Assembly: GCF_026967985.1 (NCBI RefSeq)
Contig: NZ_JAPVBJ010000001.1
Location: 731,277 to 795,276, forward strand
From: Modestobacter sp. VKM Ac-2984
GTDB lineage: Bacteria; Actinomycetota; Actinomycetes; Mycobacteriales; Geodermatophilaceae
Length of the DNA: 64,000 nucleotides
Direction: 5' to 3'
Part shown: positions 24,886-32,905 of the stretch, in pieces
Numbering within the stretch: position 1 is the first letter of the stretch
Layout: the number at the start of each line of letters is the position of its first letter
Notes under the pieces: generated by a model
Databases searched by the model: none
What the model was told of the DNA's origin: nothing
What the model saw: the letters and a program-made list of their open reading frames with translations, nothing else
Translations under genes and position numbers: made by a program

Positions 24886-26427
24886 TCAGGGGGGTGGTCG
24901 GTGCAGCAGGTCCTCGGTGTCGTCGAGCATCGTCTCGCCGCGGAAGAACGCCGGCGCCACCCGGCTGTAGACCACCATCAGCAGCAGCCCCAGCACCAGC
25001 GCCCCGATGCCCACCACGAAGACCCCACCGACCCCGCCGATCACCGTCTCGCCGTAGCCCGGGTCGGCGTACGCGATGCAGGCCAGCACGAAGACGGCGA
25101 GCATGAACACCCCGCCCAGCAGCGGCAGGACCGCCCGCATGAGGACGTCCCGCGGCCCGTGCAGCGCCCGGCGGAACTGCCAGGCGCAGGCGAAGCCGGT
25201 GAGCCCGTAGTAGAAGGCGATCAGCATGCCGGTGGCCGTGATCGAGTCGATCAGCACGTTCTCGCTCACCAGCGTCAGGCCGACGTAGAAGGCGATCGAG
25301 ACGACCCCCATCCACAGCGTGGACACCGTGGGTGTGAGGTACCGCGGGTGGATCCGGGCGAAGGACCGGGGCAGCGCGCCGTAGGCGGCCATCGCCAGGG
25401 TGCCGCGGGCGGTGGGCAGGATCGTGGTCTGGGTGCAGGCCGCCGCCGAGGTGAGCACCGAGATGATCAGCAGCGCCTCGAAGGCCCGCCCGAGGACGTC
25501 GTCCCCGAAGACCGTCGCCCCGAGGGCGGCGAACACGTCCTCGGCGTTGGCCTCGTTGCCCAGCCCGATCCCCTCGGTCCCGACGCCGGCGAAGGCCACG
25601 GTCGCCACGGAGACCACGGTGTAGATGCCGACCAGCAGCACCGTGGAGATGAGCGCGGCACGCCCGGGCGACCGGGTCGGGTCGGCGGTCTCCTCGTTCA
25701 CCGCGACGGCGGAGTCCCAGCCCCAGTAGATGAAGATCGCCAGCAGCACCGCCTCGGTGAGCGCCGGCCAGCCGATCCCGGCGGGCCACAGCCAGGACAG
25801 CGACGGGGTCAGCGAGCCCTCCGGCGCCGTCCCCGCGTACACCTTGACCAGGGCGTACACCGCGAAGGCGAGCAGCACGACGCCCTCGACGGACAGCAGC
25901 ACCTGCTGCAGCCGCGCGGTCGGCTCGATGCCGCGGTAGCAGACCCAGGTCATGACCGCGATCCACCCGACGCCGGCGAGCGTCGTCCAGAAGGCGCTCT
26001 CCGCCAGCCCGTCGAGCCCGACCAGCCGGTAGCCGTAGGAGCCGGCGATCTGCGCGAGGTTGGCCATCACGATGACGTCGGCGGCGATGATGCCCCAGCC
26101 GCCCATCCACCCGGTCCGCGGACCGAAGGCGCGGGCGGCCCAGGTGAACGTCGTCCCGCAGTCGGGCTCGCGCTTGTTCAGCTCGGAGTAGGCGACCGCG
26201 ACCAACCACATCGGCACGAAGGCCAGCAGCATGATCGCCGGGGCCTGCACCCCCACCGCGATGACGACGAAGCCCAGCGTCGCGGCCAGCGCGTAGGCCG
26301 GGGCGGTCGAGGAGACGGCCAGGACGATCGAGGAGACCAGTCCGAGAGCGCCGGTCTTGAGGCCCTTGTCGACGGCCGCGCCCTCGACGCGGGGTGGCGC
26401 GGACGGCGCCGGGGACGAACTGCTCAT
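24886..26427 (-). CDS. APC family amino-acid/polyamine permease
   Basis: A 513-residue permease with about 12 to 13 membrane helices. The first helix has GLVSSIVLAVSSTAPAYALAATLG, with the unwound glycine/serine stretch of APC transporters. Helix 3 has REPDCGTTFTWAARAFGPRTGWMGGWG and helix 6 IFIYWGWDSAVAVNEETADP. These features match the YfnA/ YhdG-like actinobacterial group. It should import an amino acid, amine or polyamine by proton symport; the substrate is not readable. ATG 26427 opens a 25-residue disordered Ser/Pro N-terminus. It is divergent from the SpoIIE-type phosphatase gene across 194 bases. Confidence 0.9.
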   Translation of the reverse strand: MSSSSPAPSAPPRVEGAAVDKGLKTGALGLVSSIVLAVSSTAPAYALAATLGFVVIAVGVQAPAIMLLAFVPMWLVAVAYSELNKREPDCGTTFTWAARAFGPRTGWMGGWGIIAADVIVMANLAQIAGSYGYRLVGLDGLAESAFWTTLAGVGWIAVMTWVCYRGIEPTARLQQVLLSVEGVVLLAFAVYALVKVYAGTAPEGSLTPSLSWLWPAGIGWPALTEAVLLAIFIYWGWDSAVAVNEETADPTRSPGRAALISTVLLVGIYTVVSVATVAFAGVGTEGIGLGNEANAEDVFAALGATVFGDDVLGRAFEALLIISVLTSAAACTQTTILPTARGTLAMAAYGALPRSFARIHPRYLTPTVSTLWMGVVSIAFYVGLTLVSENVLIDSITATGMLIAFYYGLTGFACAWQFRRALHGPRDVLMRAVLPLLGGVFMLAVFVLACIAYADPGYGETVIGGVGGVFVVGIGALVLGLLLMVVYSRVAPAFFRGETMLDDTEDLLHRPPP

Positions 26428-26621
26428 GCCGGAGCCGTGCGGGTGTCCATGTCAGGTGTTATCGCACAGCCACCCGCCGACCCGGACACCGGTGCCCGCT
26501 CGGCCGGCGGCCGGTGACGTGATCTGCGCCGGCGTGCTTGCCTCGACTAGGTCGCGCGTGACATAACTCCCGCAGCTCAACAGCGAGCGACGAAGCCCCC
26601 GACCCGGGGTCGGGCGACCAG

Positions 26622-28733
26622 GTGAAGTGGGTGGCAGTGGCAGAGCCCACGCACGTCGGCGACCTCCACGACGACGCCGCAGGCGATCGGCTGCGGGCGC
26701 GACTGGCGATCGACGCCGCGCGGATCGGGACGTTCGACTGGGACCTGCGCAGCGGCCGGCTGGTCTGGGACGACCGGCTGGTCGAGATGTTCGGCTACGA
26801 CCGGACGACCTTCCAGCAGAGCATCGAGGCGTTCAACGCCCGCGTGCACCCCGATGACCTGCCCCGGGTGGGCGATGCGCTGCAGGGCGCCATCGACACG
26901 TGCGGGGAGTTCGAGGCCGAGTACCGGATCGTCCTGCCCGGCGGGCACACCCGGTGGGTCTCGGCCCGTGGCCGGGCGCTCGGGGGCCCCGACGGGGCGT
27001 CGGCCCGGTTGATCGGAGTGGCCCACGACGCGACGACCGAGGTCGCCGCGGAGGCGCGGGTGGTGCGCCTCCTGGAGGCGATGCCGGCCGGCTTCTACTC
27101 CCTGGACGCCGACTGGCGCTTCGTCCACGTCAACGCCGAGGCCGAGCGGTTGCTCGGGCAGAGCCGTGACGACCTGCTGGGCCGGGTCATCTGGGAGGCC
27201 TTCCCGGCCGCGGTCGGCAGCCTCTTCGAGGAGAGCTACCGCCGGGCCGTCGCCACCGGTGAACCGATCGCGTTCGACGCGTACTACCCCGCCCCGCTGA
27301 ACGGCTGGTACGAGGTGCGTGCCTGGCCGACGCCGGAAGGGCTGTCGGTCTACGCCATCGAGGTCACCGCCCGCCGGCAGGCGCAGGAGCAGGCCGAACG
27401 GTCCGCCCGCCGGCTGGCACTGCTGGCCCAGGTCAGCGCCGAGCTCGCCGGCACCCTGGACGTGCAGTCGGCGACCGCCCGGCTGCCCCGGCTGGTCGTC
27501 CCGGCGCTGGCCGACTGGTGCATCGTCACGGTCATCGACGCCCAGGGCCAGCCCCGGGACGTCGGCAGCTGGCACGTCGACCCCGCGAGCCGGTCGGTGC
27601 TGGAGCGGTACGCCGAGGTCCGGCTGGACGCCATGCCGATCGCCGCGCCGGTGGGCCGCGCGCTGCACGCCGCCGAAGCCGTGTCCTTCGCCGGTGCCGA
27701 GGTGCTCGAGCTGCTGCCGCCCGGGCAGGCGCGGGACCTGCTGACCGTGCTGGCGCCCCGGGCCGAGGTGGCCATCCCGCTCCGGGCGCGCGGCCGCACG
27801 CTCGGGCTGCTGACCCTGGCCTACGCCGACGGGCACACCGCCACCGACGCCGACGTCGCGGTGGCCCAGGACGTCGCCGACCGGGCGGGGCTGGCGCTGG
27901 ACAACGCCCGGCTCTTCGCCCAGCAGCAGCAGATGGCCGAGGTGCTGCAGCGCAGCCTGCTCACCGACCCGCCGGAGCCCGACCACGCCGAGATCGCGGT
28001 GCGCTACCTGCCCGCAGCCGAAGCGGCGCGGGTGGGCGGGGACTGGTACGACGCCTTCCTGCAGCCCAACGGCTCGACGATGCTCGTCATCGGGGACGTC
28101 GTCGGGCACGACACCGCTGCGGCGGCGGCCATGGGCCAGGTGCGCAGCCTGCTGCGCGGCATCGCCGCCTACAGCGACGCCGGCCCGGTGGAGGTGCTCC
28201 GCGGGCTGGACTCGGCGATGACGCTGCTGCAGCTGGACACCCTGGCCACCGCCGCGGTGGCCCGGTTCGAGCAGACCGACGACGAGCGGGTGCGCGGGGT
28301 GACCCGGATGGTCTGGGCCAACGCCGGGCACCTGCCGCCGCTGGCGCTGCACCCCGACGGCAGCGTCGCCGTGCTCGCCGACTGGAAGGCCGACCTGCTG
28401 CTCGGCGTCGACGCCACGTTCCAGCGCACCGAGTCGGTGGTCACCCTGGACCGCGGGTCGACGGTGCTGCTCTACACCGACGGGCTGATCGAGCGCCGGG
28501 ACGCCGACCTGGACGCCGGACTGGCCCGGCTCCGGACGCACCTGGCCGAGCTGGCCGACCTCCCGCTGGCCGACCTGCTGGACCAGCTGATCGAGCGGCT
28601 GGTCGACGGGGAGCCCGAGGACGACGTCGCGCTGGTCGCCGTCCGGCTGCACCCGCAGGATGGTCCGCGTCCGGTGGAGGCGGGCCCCAGCCGCGTGCCC
28701 GACGTCGTCCCGGAGGACCCGGCGAGCCGATGA
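26622..28733 (+). CDS. PAS-PAS-GAF-SpoIIE (PP2C-type) protein phosphatase, copy 1
   Basis: A 703-residue sensor phosphatase of the RsbU/RsbP type. Two PAS domains (about 25-135 and 140-250) precede a GAF domain (265-430) and a SpoIIE phosphatase domain (450-690). Phosphatase metal motifs are VGGDWYDAF, LVIGDVVGHD, MVWANAGHLPP and LLYTDGLIERR with EDDVALVAVR; all key acidic residues are present. It should dephosphorylate an anti-anti-sigma factor in response to a PAS/GAF signal. GTG 26622 is adopted but nearby GTGs are possible. The protein is clearly paralogous to that at 39.2 kb. An RsbW-like kinase gene follows. Confidence 0.92.
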   Translation: MKWVAVAEPTHVGDLHDDAAGDRLRARLAIDAARIGTFDWDLRSGRLVWDDRLVEMFGYDRTTFQQSIEAFNARVHPDDLPRVGDALQGAIDTCGEFEAEYRIVLPGGHTRWVSARGRALGGPDGASARLIGVAHDATTEVAAEARVVRLLEAMPAGFYSLDADWRFVHVNAEAERLLGQSRDDLLGRVIWEAFPAAVGSLFEESYRRAVATGEPIAFDAYYPAPLNGWYEVRAWPTPEGLSVYAIEVTARRQAQEQAERSARRLALLAQVSAELAGTLDVQSATARLPRLVVPALADWCIVTVIDAQGQPRDVGSWHVDPASRSVLERYAEVRLDAMPIAAPVGRALHAAEAVSFAGAEVLELLPPGQARDLLTVLAPRAEVAIPLRARGRTLGLLTLAYADGHTATDADVAVAQDVADRAGLALDNARLFAQQQQMAEVLQRSLLTDPPEPDHAEIAVRYLPAAEAARVGGDWYDAFLQPNGSTMLVIGDVVGHDTAAAAAMGQVRSLLRGIAAYSDAGPVEVLRGLDSAMTLLQLDTLATAAVARFEQTDDERVRGVTRMVWANAGHLPPLALHPDGSVAVLADWKADLLLGVDATFQRTESVVTLDRGSTVLLYTDGLIERRDADLDAGLARLRTHLAELADLPLADLLDQLIERLVDGEPEDDVALVAVRLHPQDGPRPVEAGPSRVPDVVPEDPASR

Positions 28734-28851
28734 GGGTGCCGTCCAGGTGCTCCCGCGGGGCCTGCGCAGAGCCGCCGGGCTGACATCGGCCTACCGTGGG
28801 CCCAGCCCCCCCGGCCCAGAGCGACCCCGACGAGACGGAAGGACCCACCCC

Positions 28852-29814
28852 GTGCACGCACCACCGGACCAGCTGGGTCCGGCCACGTTCCGGCACGACC
28901 TCGTCCTGTACAGCTCCGCCGAGGAGCTGGCCGCCGTCGCCGTCCCGTTCCTGCGGGCGGGCCTGGAGGCCGGCGCCGTGGCCGTCATCACGACCAGCGA
29001 CCCCTCGGCCGCGATCCTGCGGGACGCCCTGGGCGACGACGAGCGGGTGCACGTGCTGCCGCGCGGCGAGGTGTACCGGGACCGCACCCCGGCCGCGATC
29101 ACGGCCTTCCGCCGGCTCGCCGAGCGGGTGACCGGGCACGGCCACACACAGCTGCGAGTGGTCGGCGAGACATATTTCGGGCGGACGCCGCGGGAGTGGC
29201 TGGAGTGGCAGCGCTACGAGGCCGTGCTGAACGAGGCGATGCGCTCCTGGCCGACCTGGGGACTGTGCGCCTACGACCTCCGCCAGCTCCCCGACGAGCT
29301 GATCGACTCCGGGCTGCGCACGCACCCGCACCTGGTCGACGCCGGCGGCCGCCGACCCAACCCGCACTTCACCGAGCCGGCCGACTACCTGCGCGCCCTC
29401 CCGGTCCCGGACGAGCCGCTGGAGGCCACCGAGCCGCTGCTGCAGGTGGACAACGCGAAGGACTTCGCCGGGCTGCGACACGCGGTCGGCGCCCGGCTGA
29501 CGCAGCTGCACGGCTCCCGGGACGCGCTGGAGGACCTCCACCTGGCGATCGACGAGATGAGCGCGAACGCGGTGCGGCACGGCGGGCCGCCGGTCCAGCT
29601 GCGGTTGTGGGCGTCGGCCGACCGGGTGGTCTGCCGGATCAGCGACGGCGGCGCGGGGATGGACGACCCGTTCGCCGGCTACGGCCCCGCGCACGGGGAC
29701 GACCTCTCCCACGGCGGGATGGGCCTGTGGCTGGCCCGCCAGCTGTGCGACCACGTGGACGTCGTCGACGGTCCGAACGGGCTGTCCGTGCGGTTGACGA
29801 CGCTGCTGCGCTGA
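28852..29814 (+). CDS. MEDS sensor domain fused to RsbW-like ATPase (anti-sigma regulator)
   Basis: A 320-residue protein. Residues 10-170 match the MEDS (DcmR-like sensory) domain: FRHDLVLYSSAEELAAVAVPFLRAGLEAG, then GETYFGRTPREWLEWQRYEAVLNEAM and WGLCAYDLRQLP. Residues 200-315 form an HATPase_c_2 domain with the N box DEMSANAVRHGG, G1 SDGGAGMDD and G2 GGMGLWLARQLCD. Such fusions are actinobacterial partner-switch kinases. GTG 28852 has GGAAGGACC upstream. It probably acts with the phosphatase 118 bases upstream, phosphorylating an anti-anti-sigma factor not encoded in this window. Confidence 0.9.
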   Translation: MHAPPDQLGPATFRHDLVLYSSAEELAAVAVPFLRAGLEAGAVAVITTSDPSAAILRDALGDDERVHVLPRGEVYRDRTPAAITAFRRLAERVTGHGHTQLRVVGETYFGRTPREWLEWQRYEAVLNEAMRSWPTWGLCAYDLRQLPDELIDSGLRTHPHLVDAGGRRPNPHFTEPADYLRALPVPDEPLEATEPLLQVDNAKDFAGLRHAVGARLTQLHGSRDALEDLHLAIDEMSANAVRHGGPPVQLRLWASADRVVCRISDGGAGMDDPFAGYGPAHGDDLSHGGMGLWLARQLCDHVDVVDGPNGLSVRLTTLLR

Positions 29815-30032
29815 CCGCGCGAGGGCGCGGCCGTCGCCCGGGTCGTGGGATCGTTCCCGCTGCGACCGGCCCGGCGCGCCGCTCTCACCAGCACGTTCTC
29901 GGTCACCGCTCGCCCTAGGCTGACCGCGCGAGCCCGCCGGCGACCCGCGTCCGGCCCCGTCGCCCTCGCACCGTCCCGTTCCGACACGGGAGGCGAGGCG
30001 GGCACGGGCCCGCGTCCGAGAGGAGTCGAGTC

Positions 30033-31376
30033 GTGCGCTTCCCGTCCTCGCGGGGCTCCGCACCGGTGCCCGGCGACGTCGTGTCCGGTGGCCTCGTGTC
30101 CGGTGGCCTCGTGTCCGGTGGCCTCGTGTCCGGTGGCCTCGTGTCCGGTGGCATGGCGCACCTGGCCGACGAGCCCGCGACCGCTGCCCCCCGTCCGGCG
30201 GCGTCCCCGCGCACCCGGCGCCCGCCCGAGCGGGACGCCAGCATGGCGGCCGCCGCACAGCAGGCCGGTGTCCTCTCCTCGGCCAGCCGCGAGGTGTCCG
30301 ACACCTCCCGGCAGGCCGCCGAGTCGCTGACCGAGCTGCGGTCGGCGATCACGGACATCTCCTCCAGCACCACCCGGGCGTCGGCGGTCGCCGAGGAGGC
30401 CGTGCGGGACGCCCGCGCGGTCGACGAACGGATCGCCGCGCTGCAGGAGGCCAGCGAGTCGATCACCGAGATGGTGCGGCTGATCTCGGCGATCAGCCAG
30501 CAGAGCCGGTTCCTCGCGCTGAACGCCTACGTGGAGGCGGCGCGCGCCGGCGACGTGGGCCGGGGCTTCGCCGTGGTGGCCGACGAGGTCAAGCAGCTGG
30601 CCAGCCGCACCGCCCAGGCCGCCGAGGACATCGGCGCGCAGATCGATGCGGTGCAGTCCGAGACCCGGCAGGCGGTCACCGCGATCGCCCGGATCACCGG
30701 CACGCTCGGCTCGATCGCCGACGCGCAGGACGCGATCGCCGCCGCCGTCGCGCAGCAGCGGGCCGCCACCGACCGGGTGGTGGACAACGTCGACCGGGCG
30801 GCCAGCGGGTCGGCCCGGATCACCCAGGCGGTCGCCGAGCTGGCCGACAGCCAGCGGCTGGTCTACGTCCGCCGGGCGCTGACCCTCGCCCAGGACCTGC
30901 TCGACGAGGCCGGCGGGCTCGAGGTGAGCCAGGAGCTCCAGGGGCGGACCGTCACCGACCAGGCGACCTCCGCGACGCGCACCGTCCGGCTGCCGGAGCT
31001 GCTGCTCGGCGGGGAGGTGCTGGCGTGGGACGACGACCCGCGGCACCGGTCACCGCTGGTCGACGACGTGGTGGCCCAGGTCGGCGGCACCTGCACGCTG
31101 TTCCAGCGGCTCGACGACGCCGGTGGCATGGTGCGGGTGGCGACCACGGTGGTGAACCCGCAGGGCCGGCGGAACATCGGCACCGCCCTCTCCCCCACCG
31201 GCGCCGACGGCAGCCGGAACCCGGTGCTGGCGGCGGTGCTCGGCGGGCAGGTCTACACCGGCCCGGCCACCGTCGCGGGCAAGCCGTACTTCACCGCCTA
31301 CGCCGGCGTGCACTCCCCCGCCGGCGCGCTCGTCGGCATGCTCTACGTCGGCCTGCCGATCGACGCACCCGCCTGA
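30033..31376 (+). CDS. Soluble chemoreceptor-like protein: MCP signalling domain then Cache domain
   Basis: A 447-residue protein without membrane helices. After a (VSGGL)5-type repeat (residues 17-41), residues 80-280 are MCP-type coiled coil. The hairpin tip is [22 protein letters not shown], then [18 protein letters not shown]. The C-terminal 150 residues resemble the Cache_3-Cache_2 sensor ([21 protein letters not shown] to [29 protein letters not shown] and [10 protein letters not shown]), normally found N-terminal and extracytoplasmic. Here order and location are inverted, implying cytoplasmic sensing. GTG 30033 has GAGAGGAG seven bases upstream. No CheA/CheW or flagellar genes are nearby. 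Confidence 0.85.
   Translation: MRFPSSRGSAPVPGDVVSGGLVSGGLVSGGLVSGGLVSGGMAHLADEPATAAPRPAASPRTRRPPERDASMAAAAQQAGVLSSASREVSDTSRQAAESLTELRSAITDISSSTTRASAVAEEAVRDARAVDERIAALQEASESITEMVRLISAISQQSRFLALNAYVEAARAGDVGRGFAVVADEVKQLASRTAQAAEDIGAQIDAVQSETRQAVTAIARITGTLGSIADAQDAIAAAVAQQRAATDRVVDNVDRAASGSARITQAVAELADSQRLVYVRRALTLAQDLLDEAGGLEVSQELQGRTVTDQATSATRTVRLPELLLGGEVLAWDDDPRHRSPLVDDVVAQVGGTCTLFQRLDDAGGMVRVATTVVNPQGRRNIGTALSPTGADGSRNPVLAAVLGGQVYTGPATVAGKPYFTAYAGVHSPAGALVGMLYVGLPIDAPA
30081..30155 (+). repeat. 15-bp tandem repeat inside the chemoreceptor-like gene
   Basis: Five copies of GTGTCCGGTGGCCTC, the last differing at two positions, encode the VSGGL repeats. Copies are otherwise identical, so copy number may vary between strains. 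Confidence 0.9.
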
Positions 31377-31522
31377 TCCAGCGGGCGGCGTGCCGGCAGG
31401 TCAGCCATGGAGTCGAGGAGGCCGTGGACCGCTGGGCCGAGGAGGACGATCAGGGGTGACTCCTGCTCCTCCTGCCCAGGGCCGCACGCGACCGCGTCCG
31501 GCAGGCGGTGGCTGACACCCGG

Positions 31523-32257
31523 TCAGGTGAAGATGTGGACCCAGTCCTCGGCCAGCAGCACCGCCACCAGGGCGCCGCCGAGCAGCGCGGGCCCGAACGG
31601 CAGCCCGGTCCGGCGCCCCACCCGCCGGGTGGTGAGCAGCGCGAGCCCCACCACGGCCTGGAGCAGGAACCCGAGGAAGAAGCCGGCCAGGACGACGGGC
31701 CAGCCGAGCCAGCCCAGGTACAGGCCGAGCAGGGCGGCCAGCTTGACGTCGCCCATCCCCAGGCCGCTCGGGGAGATCAGCGCCATCACCAGCAGCACCG
31801 CGAAGGCCGCTCCCCCGGCCAGCAGGGCCCGCCCCAGGTCCGGCCAGTCCCCGGTGGCCCCGGCGGCGGCGGTCAGCAGCGCGAGGCCGCCGAGCAGCCC
31901 GGGCAGCAGCACCCGGTTGGGCAGCAGCTGCTCGCGCAGGTCGACCACGGTCAGCAGCAGCCCGACCGCGACGAACCACAGCCACGCGGGGAGCTGCGCC
32001 GTCCAGCCGAACCGCAGGGTCACCGCCGCCGCGCACAGCGCCCCGGCCAGCTCGGGCCACGGCGCGCCCACCGCGCGCGCCCGCCAGTCGACGCGGACCG
32101 CGACCGTGCCCTCGCCGGCGCCCGCGCGACGGGGGGCGACCAGCGCCAGCGAGTCGGCGACCCGGCCGGCGAGGAGCCCACCGACCCCGGCGACCACGGC
32201 GGCGAGCAGCGCGCCGGTCACGTCAGGCGGAGCCGGGTCGGGTGCAGCACGCCGCAC
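31523..32257 (-). CDS. Type IV prepilin peptidase (A24 family)
   Basis: A 244-residue membrane protease with about seven helices. The two catalytic Asp residues are in TVVDLREQLLPNR and the GMGDVKLA (GxGD) motif. The N-terminal methyltransferase domain with zinc-binding cysteines of Gram-negative PilD is missing, as in TadV or many actinobacterial enzymes. It would cleave prepilin-like leaders at the inner face of the membrane. The start is uncertain: GTG 32257, or GTG 32221 in VTGALLAA. No pilin or Tad genes are in the window, so its substrates are elsewhere. Confidence 0.85.
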   Translation of the reverse strand: MRRAAPDPAPPDVTGALLAAVVAGVGGLLAGRVADSLALVAPRRAGAGEGTVAVRVDWRARAVGAPWPELAGALCAAAVTLRFGWTAQLPAWLWFVAVGLLLTVVDLREQLLPNRVLLPGLLGGLALLTAAAGATGDWPDLGRALLAGGAAFAVLLVMALISPSGLGMGDVKLAALLGLYLGWLGWPVVLAGFFLGFLLQAVVGLALLTTRRVGRRTGLPFGPALLGGALVAVLLAEDWVHIFT

Positions 32258-32305
32258 AGGGTGACACGCGCAGGCCGCTCCCCCGGGCAGGCACGAGGCG
32301 GCCGG

Positions 32306-32905
32306 CTACGGGCGCTCGCGCCTCGCGGCCACCACCAGCCAGCGGTCCTCGGCGTCGTCGAGGTGGGTCACCTGCCATCCGGTGCGGGTGAGCAGCTCCC
32401 GGACCCGGGGCTCGCTGCGCACGTCGTCCGGGGTCAGCTCCCGGCCGTGCCGCCGGGCCAGCGCGGCGCGGCCGACCGGGTGGAAGAGCCCGAGCCGGGC
32501 GCCGTCCGCGGCGACCCGGGCCAGTTCACGCAGACCGGCGTCGGGGTCGGGCAGGTGGGAGACCAGCCCGGAGGCGAAGACGACGTCGAACGACCGATCC
32601 GCGAACGGCAGCCGGGTGACGTCGCCGCCGACCAGCCACGCCAGCTCCCCACGGCCGCGCCGCCGGGCCTCGGCGAGCATCTCCGCGGTCAGGTCCAGGC
32701 CGACGAGCAGGCCCGCCGGGCCGGTGGCGGCCCGCAGCACCGGAAGGGCCCGGCCGGTGCCGCAGGCAGCGTCCAGGACGGCGTCGTCGGGCTGCACCCC
32801 CAGCTCGGCGACGGCCCGCTCGAACCGGGGCCCGTCGTCGGGGAACCTCTCCTCCCAGGTGGCGGCCCGGGAGCCGAAGAACGTCTGGGTGTCGCCGCCG
32901 CTCAG
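32306..32905 (-). CDS. Class I SAM-dependent methyltransferase, probable CTG start
   Basis: A 199-residue protein with SAM motif I VLDAACGTGR, motif II VGLDLTAEML, motif III DVTRLPFADRSFDVVFASGLVSHLPD. ATG, GTG and TTG are absent in frame between the upstream gene's stop and the GTG at 32797, which would remove a family-like N-terminus (TQTFFGSRAATWEERFPDDG). CTG at 32905-32903 overlaps the TGA of the transglycosylase gene (CTGA) and has GAGGAG five bases upstream, so it is the likely start. Similar proteins methylate small molecules or are of unknown role. Substrate not known. Confidence 0.8.
   Translation of the reverse strand: MSGGDTQTFFGSRAATWEERFPDDGPRFERAVAELGVQPDDAVLDAACGTGRALPVLRAATGPAGLLVGLDLTAEMLAEARRRGRGELAWLVGGDVTRLPFADRSFDVVFASGLVSHLPDPDAGLRELARVAADGARLGLFHPVGRAALARRHGRELTPDDVRSEPRVRELLTRTGWQVTHLDDAEDRWLVVAARRERP

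Noticed and set aside
29807..29935. Direct repeat GCTGACCGCGCGAG around the spacer after the MEDS-HATPase gene
   Set aside because: Two short GC-rich copies only; there is no element between them.
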